64,000 nt of DNA from NCBI GenBank assembly GCA_043228905.1, contig JBHGNT010000012.1, positions 8,122,001 to 8,186,000 of the forward strand. Direction: 5' to 3'. Shown one piece after another: positions 45,001 through 58,255 of the stretch (its first letter is position 1; each line of letters opens with the position of its first letter). The DNA is from Azolla caroliniana (lineage: Eukaryota; Polypodiophyta). Position numbers and translations under genes: made by a program. A model generated the notes under the pieces. That model did no database searches, was not told where the DNA came from, and was given only the letters and a program-made list of their open reading frames with translations.

Positions 45001-45084
45001 GCAACAACATAAATGTTACATATGTACATACCCAAGATAAAAAGGCAAGTTATACAATGTTGCATATTGAAGGGTTGCATCGAC
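42049..45084. other. Intergenic, nothing recognised
   Basis: 3 kb of AT-rich DNA between the LINE and the TRM-like gene. Only short random frames. The last 100-200 bp next to 45085 probably include the 3' UTR of the TRM-like transcript. Confidence 0.5.
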
Positions 45085-48000
45085 TTATTTTCTCATGCAA
45101 TCATGGACAATTTCATGAATTAAATCATCAGAGATAAGAATTTCTAGCTCATTTGCTATAGATTGCATGTCTGTATGGAACCAAGACACATTGTCTTTAG
45201 AAAAAACCTCATTTGCAATACATGTATCTAAGTTGATGTCCTCCCTTGATTGTGAAGATATATTGAAGAAATGGCATAAACTCAAATGAGCCCATATATG
45301 TTCTAGAAGTTTATTTCCTGTCATGTAAAAGCATTGAGCATTGAGCCATGGAATTTCACAAGCCTTCAATTGGATTGAGACAATCTCACCCACAACATCA
45401 AACAATAACCTTCTAGCTTTTGAATCTAGGAACAAATTCGAACTCAATCTTTGGTAAGCCTCCTCGAGACTCATGAAAATTGTTGGGTCAAGACCATTCT
45501 TGTGTTCCTTCGAGAATGCATACTTCATCACATTCTCATGCTTGGAAAAACCTGCAAATGCAAGTATATCTTTGATATAGGTAAACTCCTCATGTCTTCC
45601 AAGAGGTATCTCAACCCCCCATACATTGGTTATAATTGGTGATCCACAAGTTGACTCTATACAATTGTTGTGTCCTATTGGTGACAACTCCTCGGCCTCC
45701 GACAATTCGAAAGCAATCGATGAAGAGAGGGGATGAGTGATAAGTGTTCCATGAATATTTCCATCTACATTGCAGATGAGGCATATATTTTAAAACCCAT
45801 GCAATAACAAAGTGAGAAGATGTACTTATGGAACGATTCTTCAAAATATACCTTGATGTTGATACTTGGAATGCAATATTTCTTGTGTATCAGAATTTGG
45901 ACTCTCCTCTTGGTATGGTAAAATCTCTAGTACAGAGATTGGACTTGGTTGCTCACATCTATCTATAGTTGTAGTCTCATAGGTGTTGGCCATGCTAGAA
46001 ATCTCCAATGTGTTGTCAATGCTAGCCAACATTGAACCCCATCGATCATCACCTCGTATAAGCTTGTTTGGTGTCTACATGAGAAATAATAAGAAAAACA
46101 TATAAATACCTAATCAATGTCTTGGAGAGTTATGGTGTGGATATTGGGGGCGAACTAAAATTAAGTGACATCATCTTTTTTCTTATTTAATCTATATTTA
46201 GTCTCACCTTCATCATCACAAATCTAGGTATGTTTTCTAAACGATAAATATCCAAGTTAAGTGGGATCACTTGGTCACCCGTGAAGTAGGGGTTAAATTA
46301 TAAAAGTTCATAATGCCACGTCCTAACTATTTACATGTTGAGATGTTTAGGGAGCCATGATGTGAAAATTTCTAAGATTTTATGTGTATCACTTACCATG
46401 TTGTTATTCAAAGAAAGTGTATCGTGGAGATGGTTGTTTGAGAACTCCCTCTTCTCCTCGTCTTGGTTAGTCAAGCTTATAGACTCCTTGAAGAAATTGG
46501 TAGAATCGTTTTTGGATTCCTTCTTATTAGGTTCACTATAAATTTCCCCTTGCTCGAAAACAAGCTCAGCCCTTGGAAAATTGGAACCAATTGGTGAATG
46601 AGTCAAATGCAAACTACATTCTGAAGGATTTTGGTTTTTCTTGTTCTTCTTCTTCTTTTTAATTGACAAGAAATTGTCTTTCAAGATCAATAACTTTCCC
46701 TTGAAAATGGATGCTTCAATGACGGATTTCGATTTGTGTGAGCTTGATAATGCCCCAAGATTCTCTAGGTCACATTTTGAAATTTGATTACCTCGAGCAA
46801 ATGAAGTTGACGGAGCAGAGAGAGACCTTGGAAGCAACTTTGCACTATGGTGATCATTCACATGTAACATATTTCCACACATGCTTCGAAGGTTAGAATT
46901 TTCTTGTTTCGCACTGGAAATATTATCTGACCAACGATAAGCATCCCCATTCCTTCGACTCTTCTCCTTAGGGATCATGCCATGATCCAATGTCATGTTA
47001 GTAGAAATCGTACCCCGATGAATCCTCCCTTTTCGTCTCTCTAAACTAACCGATCTTGGGATTACATCCTCATCCAAATCACTCCTAGAAGGATTATGAC
47101 GAGAACTAACTGATAAGCCGCTCGAATATACTTGTTTCCCATCATCTCTCAAGCTTTTCCTTGACGATAACTCAAAATATCTATCACTCTCACTTCTTGC
47201 TCTTAGAGGTATGGATTCCCTTGAAAACCTTGCACTCCTCTCTTCTTCCATTTGTTGAGCTATTTTCCTAGCAATGTCTTTATAATGCTCGTCCCCAACG
47301 ACATTCCTTCTCTTGATCTCCCTCCTTAAGTGTGAAGTAAACCCTAGACCCTTAGAGATATCTTTGGCATGATTCTCCTTGCCATATAATTCTTTTGCCT
47401 TTGCCTTGGTATTGCTCAAGTCCAATGAAGGTCGTATAAGGGGCCCATTAGTCACGGAAGGCTTCCTAGTATGGCTTGCATTTCTCCCCAAATTAGGTTT
47501 TAACACCACTATCTTTGTAGGCTTTATTGTCTCATCAAATAGTGCATGGTTTGGCAAGATCCCATCAAAATTATGATTGAACGTCTCCAGATTAGCACAT
47601 GATATTGCTTCATCTCTCAAGTCGCGCCTCCTCCGATCCTTTCTCGACTCTGAGAAGCTCCTTCGGAGTGAATTAAGAGCTCCATGTGATTCTCCTCTAG
47701 CTCTCATGGACCCCACACTTTGATTGAATGCCTGAGAAAGCAACACTTTGTTGTTGGTTTGCATCATGAAGTGGGAGGCATCCGAACAATCCCAATGCCC
47801 TTCTTGGTCTTCTTCTCCATGGAAGAAGCATGGGGACAACAATGTCTCCTTGGTCGAGAGCTTGGCCGCGAATTCTCTCTTGAACTCGGCGAGCTGCTTC
47901 TCTTGTGGGTGATGTGCCGATTTCCTCAAAGGATCGGCTCCTTCATAGCCTATATTCCTTATGATGTCCCCCACACTAAGCGAAGAGATGGGATTGTTAT

Positions 48001-49248
48001 CTAGTTTATCATGGTACAACCCTTGCGGACGCATCATTGCCGAGGAGCCATATAGATTTGAATCGTGATATGATCCTTGCGGACGCGTCATTGATGAGGA
48101 GCCATACATTTTTGAATCATTGGACATGATCGAGCGATTTTGTTGTTGTTGTTGTTGTTGAGGCAATGGATCCAAGCCCATGAGGCGCGCCACCACACTC
48201 CTCCTCGCCCCAGCCCCAGCCCCATGAGGAGGAAAATTGGCCTTCATCTTTGCACATTCTTTAGGGTTAGGGTTTGGATCGTCTCTAGCTGACCTCGGCG
48301 AATCTTCTCCGCAAGTTCTCCTCCTCAATCTCAAGGTGGACACCTCATACCCTACCTGTGCATCCAAAATCACCCTCTACATTATTTTAAATTTTAATGC
48401 AACAATGAAACACATTGATCTTGCACATACTGCACTTTCAATTTAATTTCAGGAAAATCCTCAATTAGTGACAATTTAAAGGCCAACCAACCCTAAATTT
48501 AGGGTTTGAATCAACCTCTATCTTTGCATTAAACCATGCACTTCATTCAGGAAACCTCCCCCAATTTAGATGCTATTTTACCAGAATAAAATCCTAAATT
48601 CAATTGAAACCCTAATAATAATAGACCCCAGCCCTAAATTTGAGCAAGAACCCTAATGTTGAACCACATCTCAATATTGGATAAGAGCCTTAATGTTGAA
48701 GAAGAAGCCTATTTATTTAATTCAGAACCTTATAATGGAGTAAAACCCCCTGATTTTCAATCAAAACCTGAAACTTGAATCAAACCCAAAATTTGGAGGA
48801 ATTAAACCAAATCTTATGTTATGCGAACAAACCCAAGAAGGAAAAAAAACAAATTAAAATTGTAACCCAAAATTTTTGAGGAATGGACGAATCATAACAA
48901 TGGATCATAATTATTATACCGGAATGTCGAGATCACGTCCCATTCTCATCATTCCATTATTACAAGAGGCAATATCCAAGCTGTTTCTAGGAGCTTCAAA
49001 TCCTGCACAAGAAAATAACACACACACATATATAATTATTCAAATTATTAGCAAAAATTTTTAGTTTCCCGTGTGTTATATAACATAACTTTAAAGAGAA
49101 AAGGAATTGAGCCCATAATAAAAATAGAAATAATTAATATCTTACCACCAAAAATGTCATGTTTTGGAGGTATGTAATAATCTCTGCTATACTTAGCAGA
49201 GGAGGAGGAGATATCAAATTTCCCTATTTTCCTCTCTGATCTAGACAT
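45085..49248 (-). CDS. TRM-like protein (VARLMGL motif, DUF4378), five exons
   Basis: Exons on the minus strand: 49248-49146, 49002-48920, 48355-46397, 46074-45852 and 45764-45085. The total is 3048 bp, a complete frame of 1015 residues; every junction has GT-AG (donors GTAAG, GTATAA, GTAAGT, GTATAT). Features are MGRDLDIP (about 55-62), the VARLMGL motif (117-123) followed by a polyglutamine run (128-134), a long basic Ser/Arg-rich middle, QPSPISVLE (757-765), and a C-terminal DUF4378 region (about 830-1010) with RRLLFDVVGEIV and ELEILISDDLIHEIVHD. This layout is that of the plant TON1-recruiting-motif/LONGIFOLIA-like family, cytoskeleton-associated proteins linked to microtubule arrays and cell shape. 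Subfamily and exact role are not readable. It appears intact. Similar proteins are sometimes mislabelled as GPI-anchor transferase subunits. Confidence 0.92.
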
Positions 49249-49492
49249 CTCAAAAAACCAATCTTAATCAATAAACCCAAAGATGTGAGTGTGTGTTTCT
49301 TCAGCCAAATAGAGGAGCTCTAAATTAGATTAGAAAAAGAAGAGGAGAAACTTAAAAGGAGCTCTACATGTAGCATGAAAAAGATAAAAGAGGGAGAATA
49401 AAGATCTACCACTGATAGAGGAGGATTTAATCCTCCACATACATACATACATATTTGCACACACACATTCATATCATCAAAATTTGCTTTAG

Positions 49493-49513
49493 CTTTTATA
49501 AAAGCCTTTTATA
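49493..49513 (-). promoter_or_regulatory. Putative TATA boxes of the TRM-like gene
   Basis: Two TATAAAAG motifs on the minus strand, at 49513-49506 and 49500-49493, lie about 250 bp before the start codon. The region between is CT-rich on the coding strand, as in many plant leaders. Either could set transcription start; this is by motif only. Confidence 0.5.
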
Positions 49514-52369
49514 TGTGTGTGTAAATCTCTCTACTTTTGTAGTGGGTTCTGGAGGAGCCTACATACATTTACTTTAGAGGAACCTCTTCCTTCCTTTTCA
49601 CACTTTCACACTTTCCCCCCCCCCCATGTTTGAAGTGCCACATTTTGATTGATCGAACCCATATTGTCTCATTTTTTTTCGAATGCTTATGGACTAAATT
49701 GCATCAATTTGATGATTAAAACTGAATCACTTATTGAAATACTTTGTGGGTTCTATAGACGAAACAAAAATCGCATCATTATGACGGGAAATTGCATCGT
49801 GTTTTTTCCTGACTTATTTAGGCTAGATGCAGACGAAATCACATTCACCTTTTGTTTTAGGTGCTACTTTCCGTGTCCAAGAAGCAAAACTGCATCCCCT
49901 TGTTATGAGAAAAGATGTTGGCTTTCGACACTCCATAATAGATAGTGTACCTTTTTAGATTAGAGTCGTACCCCAACAGCAAAGCCATGGTTTTCACTAA
50001 GCCAAGCACTAGGGTTCAAAGCTCATTGCATGCGCTACTTTACTAGATGGCCAAAACTGCTTTCCTATAAAGTTTCTTATGACCTATATCATCCCATTGA
50101 AATCATGGCCATGGAAAGGGGTTCTTTAGTATATGCATAAGGGTAAAAACAAAAACCTCACATCGACTTTTCTAGAACTGCATGAGAAGTAGGAAGATGC
50201 AAAAGACACATCAAAACAGAATTTGAGTTTCGGATGGATGCTAGGTATGAAGAAATAGTTTAGAAAAATAAGATGCATTGCATTTACTTCGTGATGCATC
50301 AATAATTCCTTTGTGAATGAGGCGTTTTTGAAATGCCCAATGCATCACAACTTAGGAAAGATGTGGAGGTTCTCCTTTCACACATGATTTACTTAGGTCA
50401 CATTATCTTCAATGTGAGACATTGAGTTTTGGTACATTTGAGGAAACTTATCTATAATTGTGCATATTCTGTTGTGAGCAAGTTTGGAAGTCTGAGTATC
50501 ACACGTTGATACAATATGTTTCCTTCGACCACAATAAAGTTAACTTTCCACAATGTCTCAATCCAATTCCTCCCTACACACTTTCCTCGCATAGTTACAA
50601 TGTGTACTCTTGATTGCAATATTCAACAATACAATTCTTGACCATTGAGAATAAGATACTATGTAAAAATTCACTCTCGATCCCATAGGTCATTTTTATC
50701 TACAAGGACGACAACATAATCTTGCTATCTATCTTCATTCTCATGTCTTTATTGTTTTACTCTTTATTTTTTGTGCGCTTCATGGTTGGGATTGCCTAAG
50801 CGAGGAAGGAATTTACTCTCTTTTGAAACCATTATTTTTAAAAGCCTTAAAACTAGGAAAGATTAAATATTAATTGATATTTATCGTTCCTATTTTACTC
50901 AATCATATAATAGTTACATCAAATATGCATAGCTCATGAGGATTTGTCAGAGTTGTAGTTCTTCTCAACATCAACATAGTATAACGTAATGCTAAATTTT
51001 CACTTTCTCTAGTTAGTTTTGCAAATAAGAAGCAAGATCAACATTGTGTATTGTTAAGTAGTGTCTTGTTTCAATAATAAAAAATGTGTATCTAAAATCG
51101 AAAGCCTCAAGAGTATGTAAGCTAGTAGTCACTTGTGAACACATACTCAAATCAATGATTGTGGCCATAATGCTACCAAACATTATTATATTTTAATTCT
51201 AATGGATGATTCCATGCATATGTTTGTGTGACCAAAAACTATAGCATGCGTGTATCCATACTAGAAGCACTTGAAGATTGATTGTTTATGTTTTTGCCAC
51301 TACATTAAAGAAACAATCCTCAAATATTTTCCAATGTCCTTCAACAAAAAGTAGTATGTGTTAAGGTAAAGGAAGAAAATGTTGCCTCAAATGTCGCCTA
51401 GTGTGAATGGTTATGTTGAATTGTGAGATTTCTAATGGGACAAAACATTCTCTCCTCCTCCTATGTCATGGCTTAAAAAGGGGCATTTAAGAAGCTTTGG
51501 CTTTTATATTATTGGGGATGTGGGATACATTATCCACAATTTGTGGACAATAGCCCTTGAGTATGCCATCTACATTGAAAAACGAAACGCCTTAGGGTCT
51601 TACTTACAAATCGAGTCAAATACATCGCATTTGATGAAGAGAACTACACGACTATTTCTCCTTGTTTCATTTCCCTTGTTCAAACCTTAATGTGACATTA
51701 CTTTCTTCACCAAGCTTCCATCTTGAACAATGTTTGTCACAATAAGAAAGGACAAGTGGGGATCCATCCATCAAGTGACTCACATTTTTCCATAACAATT
51801 GTCTTTGCAAACTTATGTCTCCATCAATACATCTACCAAGTTCTAACTTCTAACGATTCATCATGACGTTCCTTTGTAAAAGGTAAAATTTTGCCAAGCT
51901 CTTGCGGGAAAGGAGAATTTTGTTTAAATTATATCTATACAAGAAAAACTAGTATTAAGAGTACATATATGCATTTTTTTACCACTTGGTATGTTTATTT
52001 CCCTTTTTGTATCACTCCTATTTTTCTACTTTTTACCTTTGAAATCAGTATAATCTACGTCTTCTAGATTTGTTCTTACCAAAATAATCTAGCTTTGAGC
52101 AATGTTTTGACATGTAAAACCCCTCTTCTAGAGAATGCATTGTGTTTTTTTTCACCGGCTATATGCATTAAATTTTTGTCACATGATCTATCCTTTCAAA
52201 GTGACATATTAGAAATAAGAGAGCAAGGTGAGAGCACTCAAAAAGTTAGTAAACACTTAATTGATGGCAATTGCCTTCTGGTCTCATATGAGCTCTTATT
52301 TATAGTTTGAAAGAAATATTGCATACAATTGTTTTGTATGTGCAATGACTCGTAAGTATACATAATAAG
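49514..52369. other. Intergenic, no gene recognised
   Basis: AT-rich DNA with a poly(C) run at about 49614-49625. A 75-codon frame at 51463-51690 includes 'FYIIGDVGY', faintly like a transposase catalytic segment, but too short and isolated to call. Confidence 0.45.
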
Positions 52370-52376
52370 GGTACAT

Positions 52377-52739
52377 GGATATATTGTTCACGGTTATCAG
52401 TTGCCTACGAGGGCAATTGGACGAGGTTTGCGGCCACTCCAAAGACATGGTCACTGCATGTTTGTGCTTCTGGCAGAAATGGCGGAACATGCCGATGGTG
52501 ACGCAAGGAGGAAACGGCCCAAGGTGGAACTACCAGCCCCCACGTTGGTTGTTTCCTACTCACCTCCCATCCTCCCTTTGTTGTAGGCCATAGGATCTGG
52601 CTCGTATGTAGGTAATCTCATATTCTCGAACTCGGTTGGAGGATGATTCCCGGATTTATGTATAAGGCACCTTGTATAGACTTTATGTAATAATCTCTCC
52701 TAACTAATGGGAAAGTAGCTTCTTTTTGAAAAAAAAAAT
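52377..52739 (+). mobile_element. Short 5'-truncated LINE copy with poly(A)
   Basis: It contains only the last 65 or so codons of ORF2 (ISCLRGQLDEVCGHS... GGNGPRWNYQPPRWLFP), the 3' UTR and an A tail (about 52729-52738). It is the same family as the intact LINE: the last 40 bp before the tail match. A short candidate target duplication GGTACAT lies at 52370-52376 and 52740-52746. Confidence 0.88.
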
Positions 52740-52746
52740 GGTACAT

Positions 52747-55700
52747 AAAGTAATTTCCATGGACATGTAAAACTCAAAATAGAACAATGCCCTAATTCAA
52801 AAGTTGACGTTACAAAATGTCTAGTGTAACCTTATTTCTAAATGTCTAATGTACCTTTTCCACACAATTTTAAGGGCACCCAAAGGCCAACATTCAATAT
52901 TTTCTATGTTGACTCTAACGTTCATTTACTTAGGTATATTACGATAACCCCAACTAATTCTAGATCTAACCATGTCTTTAATAGTTTGATGAGGTAGTTT
53001 GTTGACTATAACAAAACAACAATATGGGCCATCTTGATTGTTGGAATATATAATATGTCGTCGTGAAATAAAAGCATTTCAACTTACTAGATTGGTGTAA
53101 CATTTCACAGATAGTCTTGGTCTTTTGTTATTCAAGTGGCATGGTCTTTGGCCTCTCAAAAAAAGACCAAACATATCCATATGAAGAACCACTTCATCAA
53201 TGGATGTCCATGCATAATCAAATCGAGATTGTCAAGATAAAGACCAAAGGTATCAAGTTGATATTGTCACTTACACCTCCGTTTTCAACATTGTTTACCA
53301 TACTTGTCTTTGCCAATTGTTGATTGATGTGCCCATGGCTATGGCAAAATTGGCATAGTTATGCCTCTAAGGCATGCATAACACCATTTTTGCAAAAGCA
53401 CTGAGTTAGGAATGCCTACAACTCCAAGTTAAGTTGAGCATTGTTTAATCTCTAGGTCAAACATAGTGTAGTCTCTATGAATTAGGATGGAATTTTCATC
53501 AAGGAGATTGGTGGTTTTGCAATGCCAAGTTATGAGGTTGGTTCAAGTTGGCTAAACTAGAGATCCCCATAACACTTTCACATATTATGGCTTGGATGGC
53601 TTATACTAGAATATGGGGATCCTTTTTATGAGCTTCGACAAGCGCATTGGGGAACCTTATTAGTAGTTTTGACATTCAAAGAAATTTATCAACCAACACA
53701 TCTCGCCTATAAGACTTCAAAATGCAAGGTTTCCATTAATCATTTATCATTTACTAGATAGATCAAAATCTCGAACTATTAGAAAAGTAACAAAAATAAC
53801 ATATACTAGAAAAAACAAGAATATGTTGATTCTATTGTCATATAGTCCAGACTATTCTTACGACAATTTAAACCAATATATTTCCTCTTGGAATGTAAAA
53901 GCCTCATCGTTCACAATCATGGATGAACTAGACCTATGATGAATGCCCCTCAAGCATGCAATCAACTTAAAGAGTCTCATACATAATTTTGGGTCTTAAT
54001 TTATAGCAACATCTCGTTTTGAATCAACATTTGATGACATTAACTTCTAGAAAAATTGTCCTTGTTCCTTTCTCTATAACAGTTGGAATCCTCATTGTCA
54101 CATTATTACTCATGGGAAGCTTACACATGGGAAATTGATGTATGGAGGACACAAACTTTTACATAACATCCATTGAGTTGGTATTCACTCAATTAATGCA
54201 ACTACCAAGTCCTAATGACTAATCATGATTTTCCTTTGTAAAAGTACAAATTTGCATACCAAGTGTCTACAAATACCCAACAGAAGAAAAAATAATTGCA
54301 TATATCCATCTATGAGAAAACCGTGGTAGGTAGAGTACACAAACATCAACCATTTACAGTTGGAAACACTCACTTGCCTTTTTACTAGTCTAAAATTCTA
54401 TTTTGCTTTGCCATTTTAACTTTCCACGATCATATCGTCTCGTTTTCCTCTTTGTCAAAATAAATTAGATTAACTTTGATTGGTTTTACATGATTATAGA
54501 TTCTTGTCTCATAGGGCTGATGCACACTTATAAGCATACATAGGAGTTTATGTTGAATCAACCCCATATAGACTTAACCCGAGATGCTAATTTCATATAA
54601 ACTAAATAGGCCATTAATGACATCCATTTAATTTATAACGCTTGTTGTAGATACCATGTTATTATTAAAGATAATTGTGAGAAATATCATTTCGTCACCA
54701 TGTTTTCTTTGCTACCTCCTTTACCTATTCTATTAATAATGTTGGTGGAAATTATATTAATGGTCATAGAAAGGTATTGTTACAAAGGTTTATTATCACA
54801 AAAATAGATGAATAAGACTAATCATTTGATACATGGCACATGCACAATGCACACTATACAATAGACAACCTGATAAATATCGTTATTCATCTTCATGATG
54901 TTTAGTCCAAACAAATGAGCATATTTTTTTGGTTTTAAGTAGTTGATGTATTCATTAGGTATTTGTATGATAGACATGATTTGTAGGTTGATGTACATGT
55001 CATAGTCGAAATCACAAACACTATAACTTCTACGAAATACAACTAGTGTATTGTGGATATTGTAACCCCATAGGTGTATGCTATGGATGTCTTAACAAAT
55101 TTCTTTGGTTTATTATGATAATTCATGTGCATAATGCATTTTTATTTTAATATATTTTTGTTATATACATTTGCCGTATGTATTACATCTAAATGGGAAA
55201 TCATAGTGGTGACGAACAAGTTGTTGTCCCCATTAATAACAACATGGACAATCAAGTTGATTGGTGGGTATTTACGGAAAATTAATTTCTACCTCCAAAA
55301 TCCAATGAGATGTAGGGATCATTGTGATACCTAATCTTTTAGAATTTTATTTATCTATATTATGTTCACTTCTTGTGTAGTGGCACTAGTTGTGGACAAG
55401 TTGAAATTTCTTTGTATTTTTAGTTTAATTATTACAACTGGCTCATACAATAATGTTATTTATTAATTTCACGGAAAGTCCTGACCCAATTTCCACCTTT
55501 GATGTAAAACAAAATGCATATGTAAACATTGTAACGAAGACACAATGATTATTCTTTATTGGTCAATTCCCATCAACAACATAGTAGAACTATGGTAACA
55601 GTAATAATTGAACATCGCACATTTTTTTATTGTTCTCTAGACATACCCATGAACTTTCTCTTCAACGTTATACATTATTATGTTACACCATATCCAATAT

Positions 55701-56160
55701 TTATATTCTATATGATTAGTATTGACTAGAGAAAGATGATTTAAGAAGTCCTTCAAGTCAACATAATTGATGTTGCATATGGATTTCCCCATTTCCATGG
55801 GTACTCATTCCAAGCACCTCATAATAACTGCCATTTATCTCGTGTGTACGTTACATGTGTTGGTGGTCTAGTCCCTTTAGCCATCTATAGTATTCATGCA
55901 TAGCAAGGATTTATAATGTGCTTGGTGGCATGAAAGTGTGTAATGTTCTTGTTTGATCATTTCAAGCCTTATTTGTTCATTGATCAATGTTGGGTAGCTT
56001 AGCATATTCTACGGTCTCTACAAAGTAAAAACACTTTAATTACAACTTAAAACATAATATAATTGACATTGTGACCACATGTTTGAAAATAAAAAGCATT
56101 TAAAATTTTGTTACTTCATGAAACTAGAAACGAAGGAAACAAAGTCACAATACATTGGTA
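52747..56160. other. Gene-poor AT-rich DNA, nothing recognised
   Basis: 3.4 kb with only short open frames and no motif that I can assign. Probably degenerate repeats, but no boundary can be supported. Confidence 0.45.
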
Positions 56161-56260
56161 GTTTTTTTCCGAGAGAAAACTAACTGCTTCCAATTAGTTA
56201 GGTGAATCACATATATAGATTAGGCTATGTACACTCTATGTATCTATAGATACTCTATTA
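56161..56260 (-). mobile_element. Possible minus-strand LINE 3' end
   Basis: Read on the minus strand the segment ends with 'CCTAACTAATTGGAAGCAGTTAGTTTT...' and a short A run, resembling the 3' terminus of the window's LINEs (CCTAACTAATGGGAAAGTAGC...). No coding part is attached. Confidence 0.35.
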
Positions 56261-56599
56261 TTTACAGGTTGCTTTCATATATATTTGGCTATTGTTGTGT
56301 GATACCTTAGATAAAAAGGGGGGCAATCACTGTCCACATAACAACAATTGGTTGCATGAGAAACCTTGTAAATTTTCATCAAGCACCAAAACATAGCTAG
56401 GGCTTTTGAATGCAATGTGCTTGATAAAATACATGTATTTTTATTGTTCAAAATTTAGGAGACATGTTGACATCCACATATGCTTTTGTCCTAAAATTGT
56501 AAATGCAAGTCAGATATTACAAAATTATACTTGGATTCTAGCATAGTACAATGATATGCAAATTTTTGTTATTTATAATTTTCTTATATGCAATTCCTC

Positions 56600-57615
56600 A
56601 ATAATGTTGGTGGATTGAAGATGTGGGGAGGTATCAATTGGCACAAATCCTGTGCAACATGGCTTTCTCATGAAGCACATCCTGCATGGCACCCACATCT
56701 TGCTTTCAAGTAGATCAATCAGGGAGTGAGCACTAAATATTTGGGTTTCCAAATTGGATTCAACATTCCTCCGGAGACTATGATTGCACTAGTTATTCAC
56801 TCCATTAGACAAAAGTTACTACATTGGAGCTCGTAAAAACTCTTGCTAGCAAGTTGCATCATAGAGGCAAACCTGATATTACTTGCAACAACATGGTACA
56901 ACCTAATATCATGTTGGACAATATCCAAGGAAAGTATACACCAGATTCAACGATTGGTACACAACTACATTAGATTTGGTAAGGAAGATCATGCAACCCA
57001 GGGCAAGGTGGCGTGGCCTATACTCACATCATCAAAGTCGAGGGCAGGATTGGGTCTAATTGATTCCCTCTCACAATCCAAAGAACTAATTGCCAAATTT
57101 ATGGTGTGAGGACTCCAACCAGGGGAGGACTACTGTAAAATGCAATTGAGGTTACGTTTCGCTTACTTTAGGTCACGAAAAAGGGCTAATTGGGCCCCTC
57201 AAACGGGATGTATTCTAAACATGGATCTAAAATCTAGTTTCTCACGCCAATTGGAGGATAGATTTATTGCATCCATGTGGAAGGCGTGGTGTGACATTAC
57301 ACAAGGGCTCAAGTGCGATCAACCTAAATCCGAACATGCCTGGCTTAGTCAACGCATCCTATGGAACCCATGTATCAGAGATGAAGGTGATCAACTAATT
57401 GGCTCAAGTAAGGGATTGTCATGGGGATACATTGCAGAAGGTCTAAGAAAGAGTATATACTATTGGAGACGGTTTATGTCATTGCCAATACAAGATTAGG
57501 CCAATATACTCCATGGAATCAGGGGCGGGTGGACAATGGAATATGAAATCATTAACGCTCTATTGCTTAGGGAAGTTGCTAATCAAAAGATGACAATGGA
57601 GAAGCGGATAGGCTA
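56600..57615 (+). pseudogene. Old LINE, part 1 (end of reverse transcriptase to linker of ORF2)
   Basis: Interrupted frames align collinearly with the intact ORF2: 'KINWHKSCATWLS' for KINWNKTQGLWFS, 'TKYLGFQIG' for FKYLGFTMG, 'LLASCIIEANLILLATTWYNLISCW' for RVLVANQVLLATMWHSVSCW, 'AGLGLIDSLSQSKELIAKFMV', then 'SKGLSWGYIAEGLRKSIYYWRR'. Many stops. It is a different, older LINE lineage from the young copies. Confidence 0.85.
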
Positions 57616-58255
57616 TTGATGGAGAGATATAGAAAAAAATAGAGAAGAAAAGAGGAAGAGAAAGGAATATTTTAATATACTATTAGGAACACAATACAAT
57701 ATTCTTGGACTCTAAAAAGAACAATCCCACCAAAGAACTACGTTAATCTCAATGACACTAGTCGATAATAGTCTTTCCTTCTTCTCTCTTTCTTCTACTA
57801 AGATTCCTCTCACTTCTTCTAGCCATCTTATTCTTCCTCCTTTTTAATTGCTAAGAATACCCTCCTATTTATAGGTTTTTAGTTGCGTTATTCTTGCTTT
57901 TTTCTTTTCTTTTCTTTTTACATATCCTCCAGGATATGAGATGAAGAAGTTATGAATCTTTTTACTTATCCTCAAGCAAGGCAAAGAATCTTTTCTTTTG
58001 AAATTTGGATATGAGATGAAGAAGTTATGAATCTTTTTACTTATCCTCAAGCAAGGCAAAGAATCTTTTCTTTTGAAATTTGGATATGAGATGAAGAAGT
58101 TATGAGCTTTATTCTTTGCCTTGCTTTTTTTGCGTCTTTTTTCTTGCTTTTTCTACTTTTGAAAAACGCCTCTAACTTTATATCCCTTCAAGTTCCTTTC
58201 TCTGTTAATGCTTGATCCTTTCCTATTGAACAATCTTTTCTTAGGAAAAAGACTG
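57616..58255. other. Insertion or unrelated segment within the old LINE, with a 75-bp tandem repeat
   Basis: About 640 bp that does not fit the LINE reading frame on either side. It contains two full 75 bp repeats and a partial third (starts 57932, 58007 and 58082), each beginning GGATATGAGATGAAGAAG. The two full copies look identical. The rest is rich in TTTCT runs on the plus strand. I cannot assign an element type or its ends. Confidence 0.55.

Noticed and set aside
48356-48373. Start of the TRM-like frame at a GTG at 48373
   Set aside because: An AG acceptor just before 48355 and two upstream exons with matching phases give a complete protein from an ATG at 49248.
51463-51690. 75-codon frame with 'FYIIGDVGY', slightly like a PIF/Harbinger transposase segment
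   Set aside because: The match is a few residues only, with no neighbouring catalytic motifs and no terminal inverted repeats.
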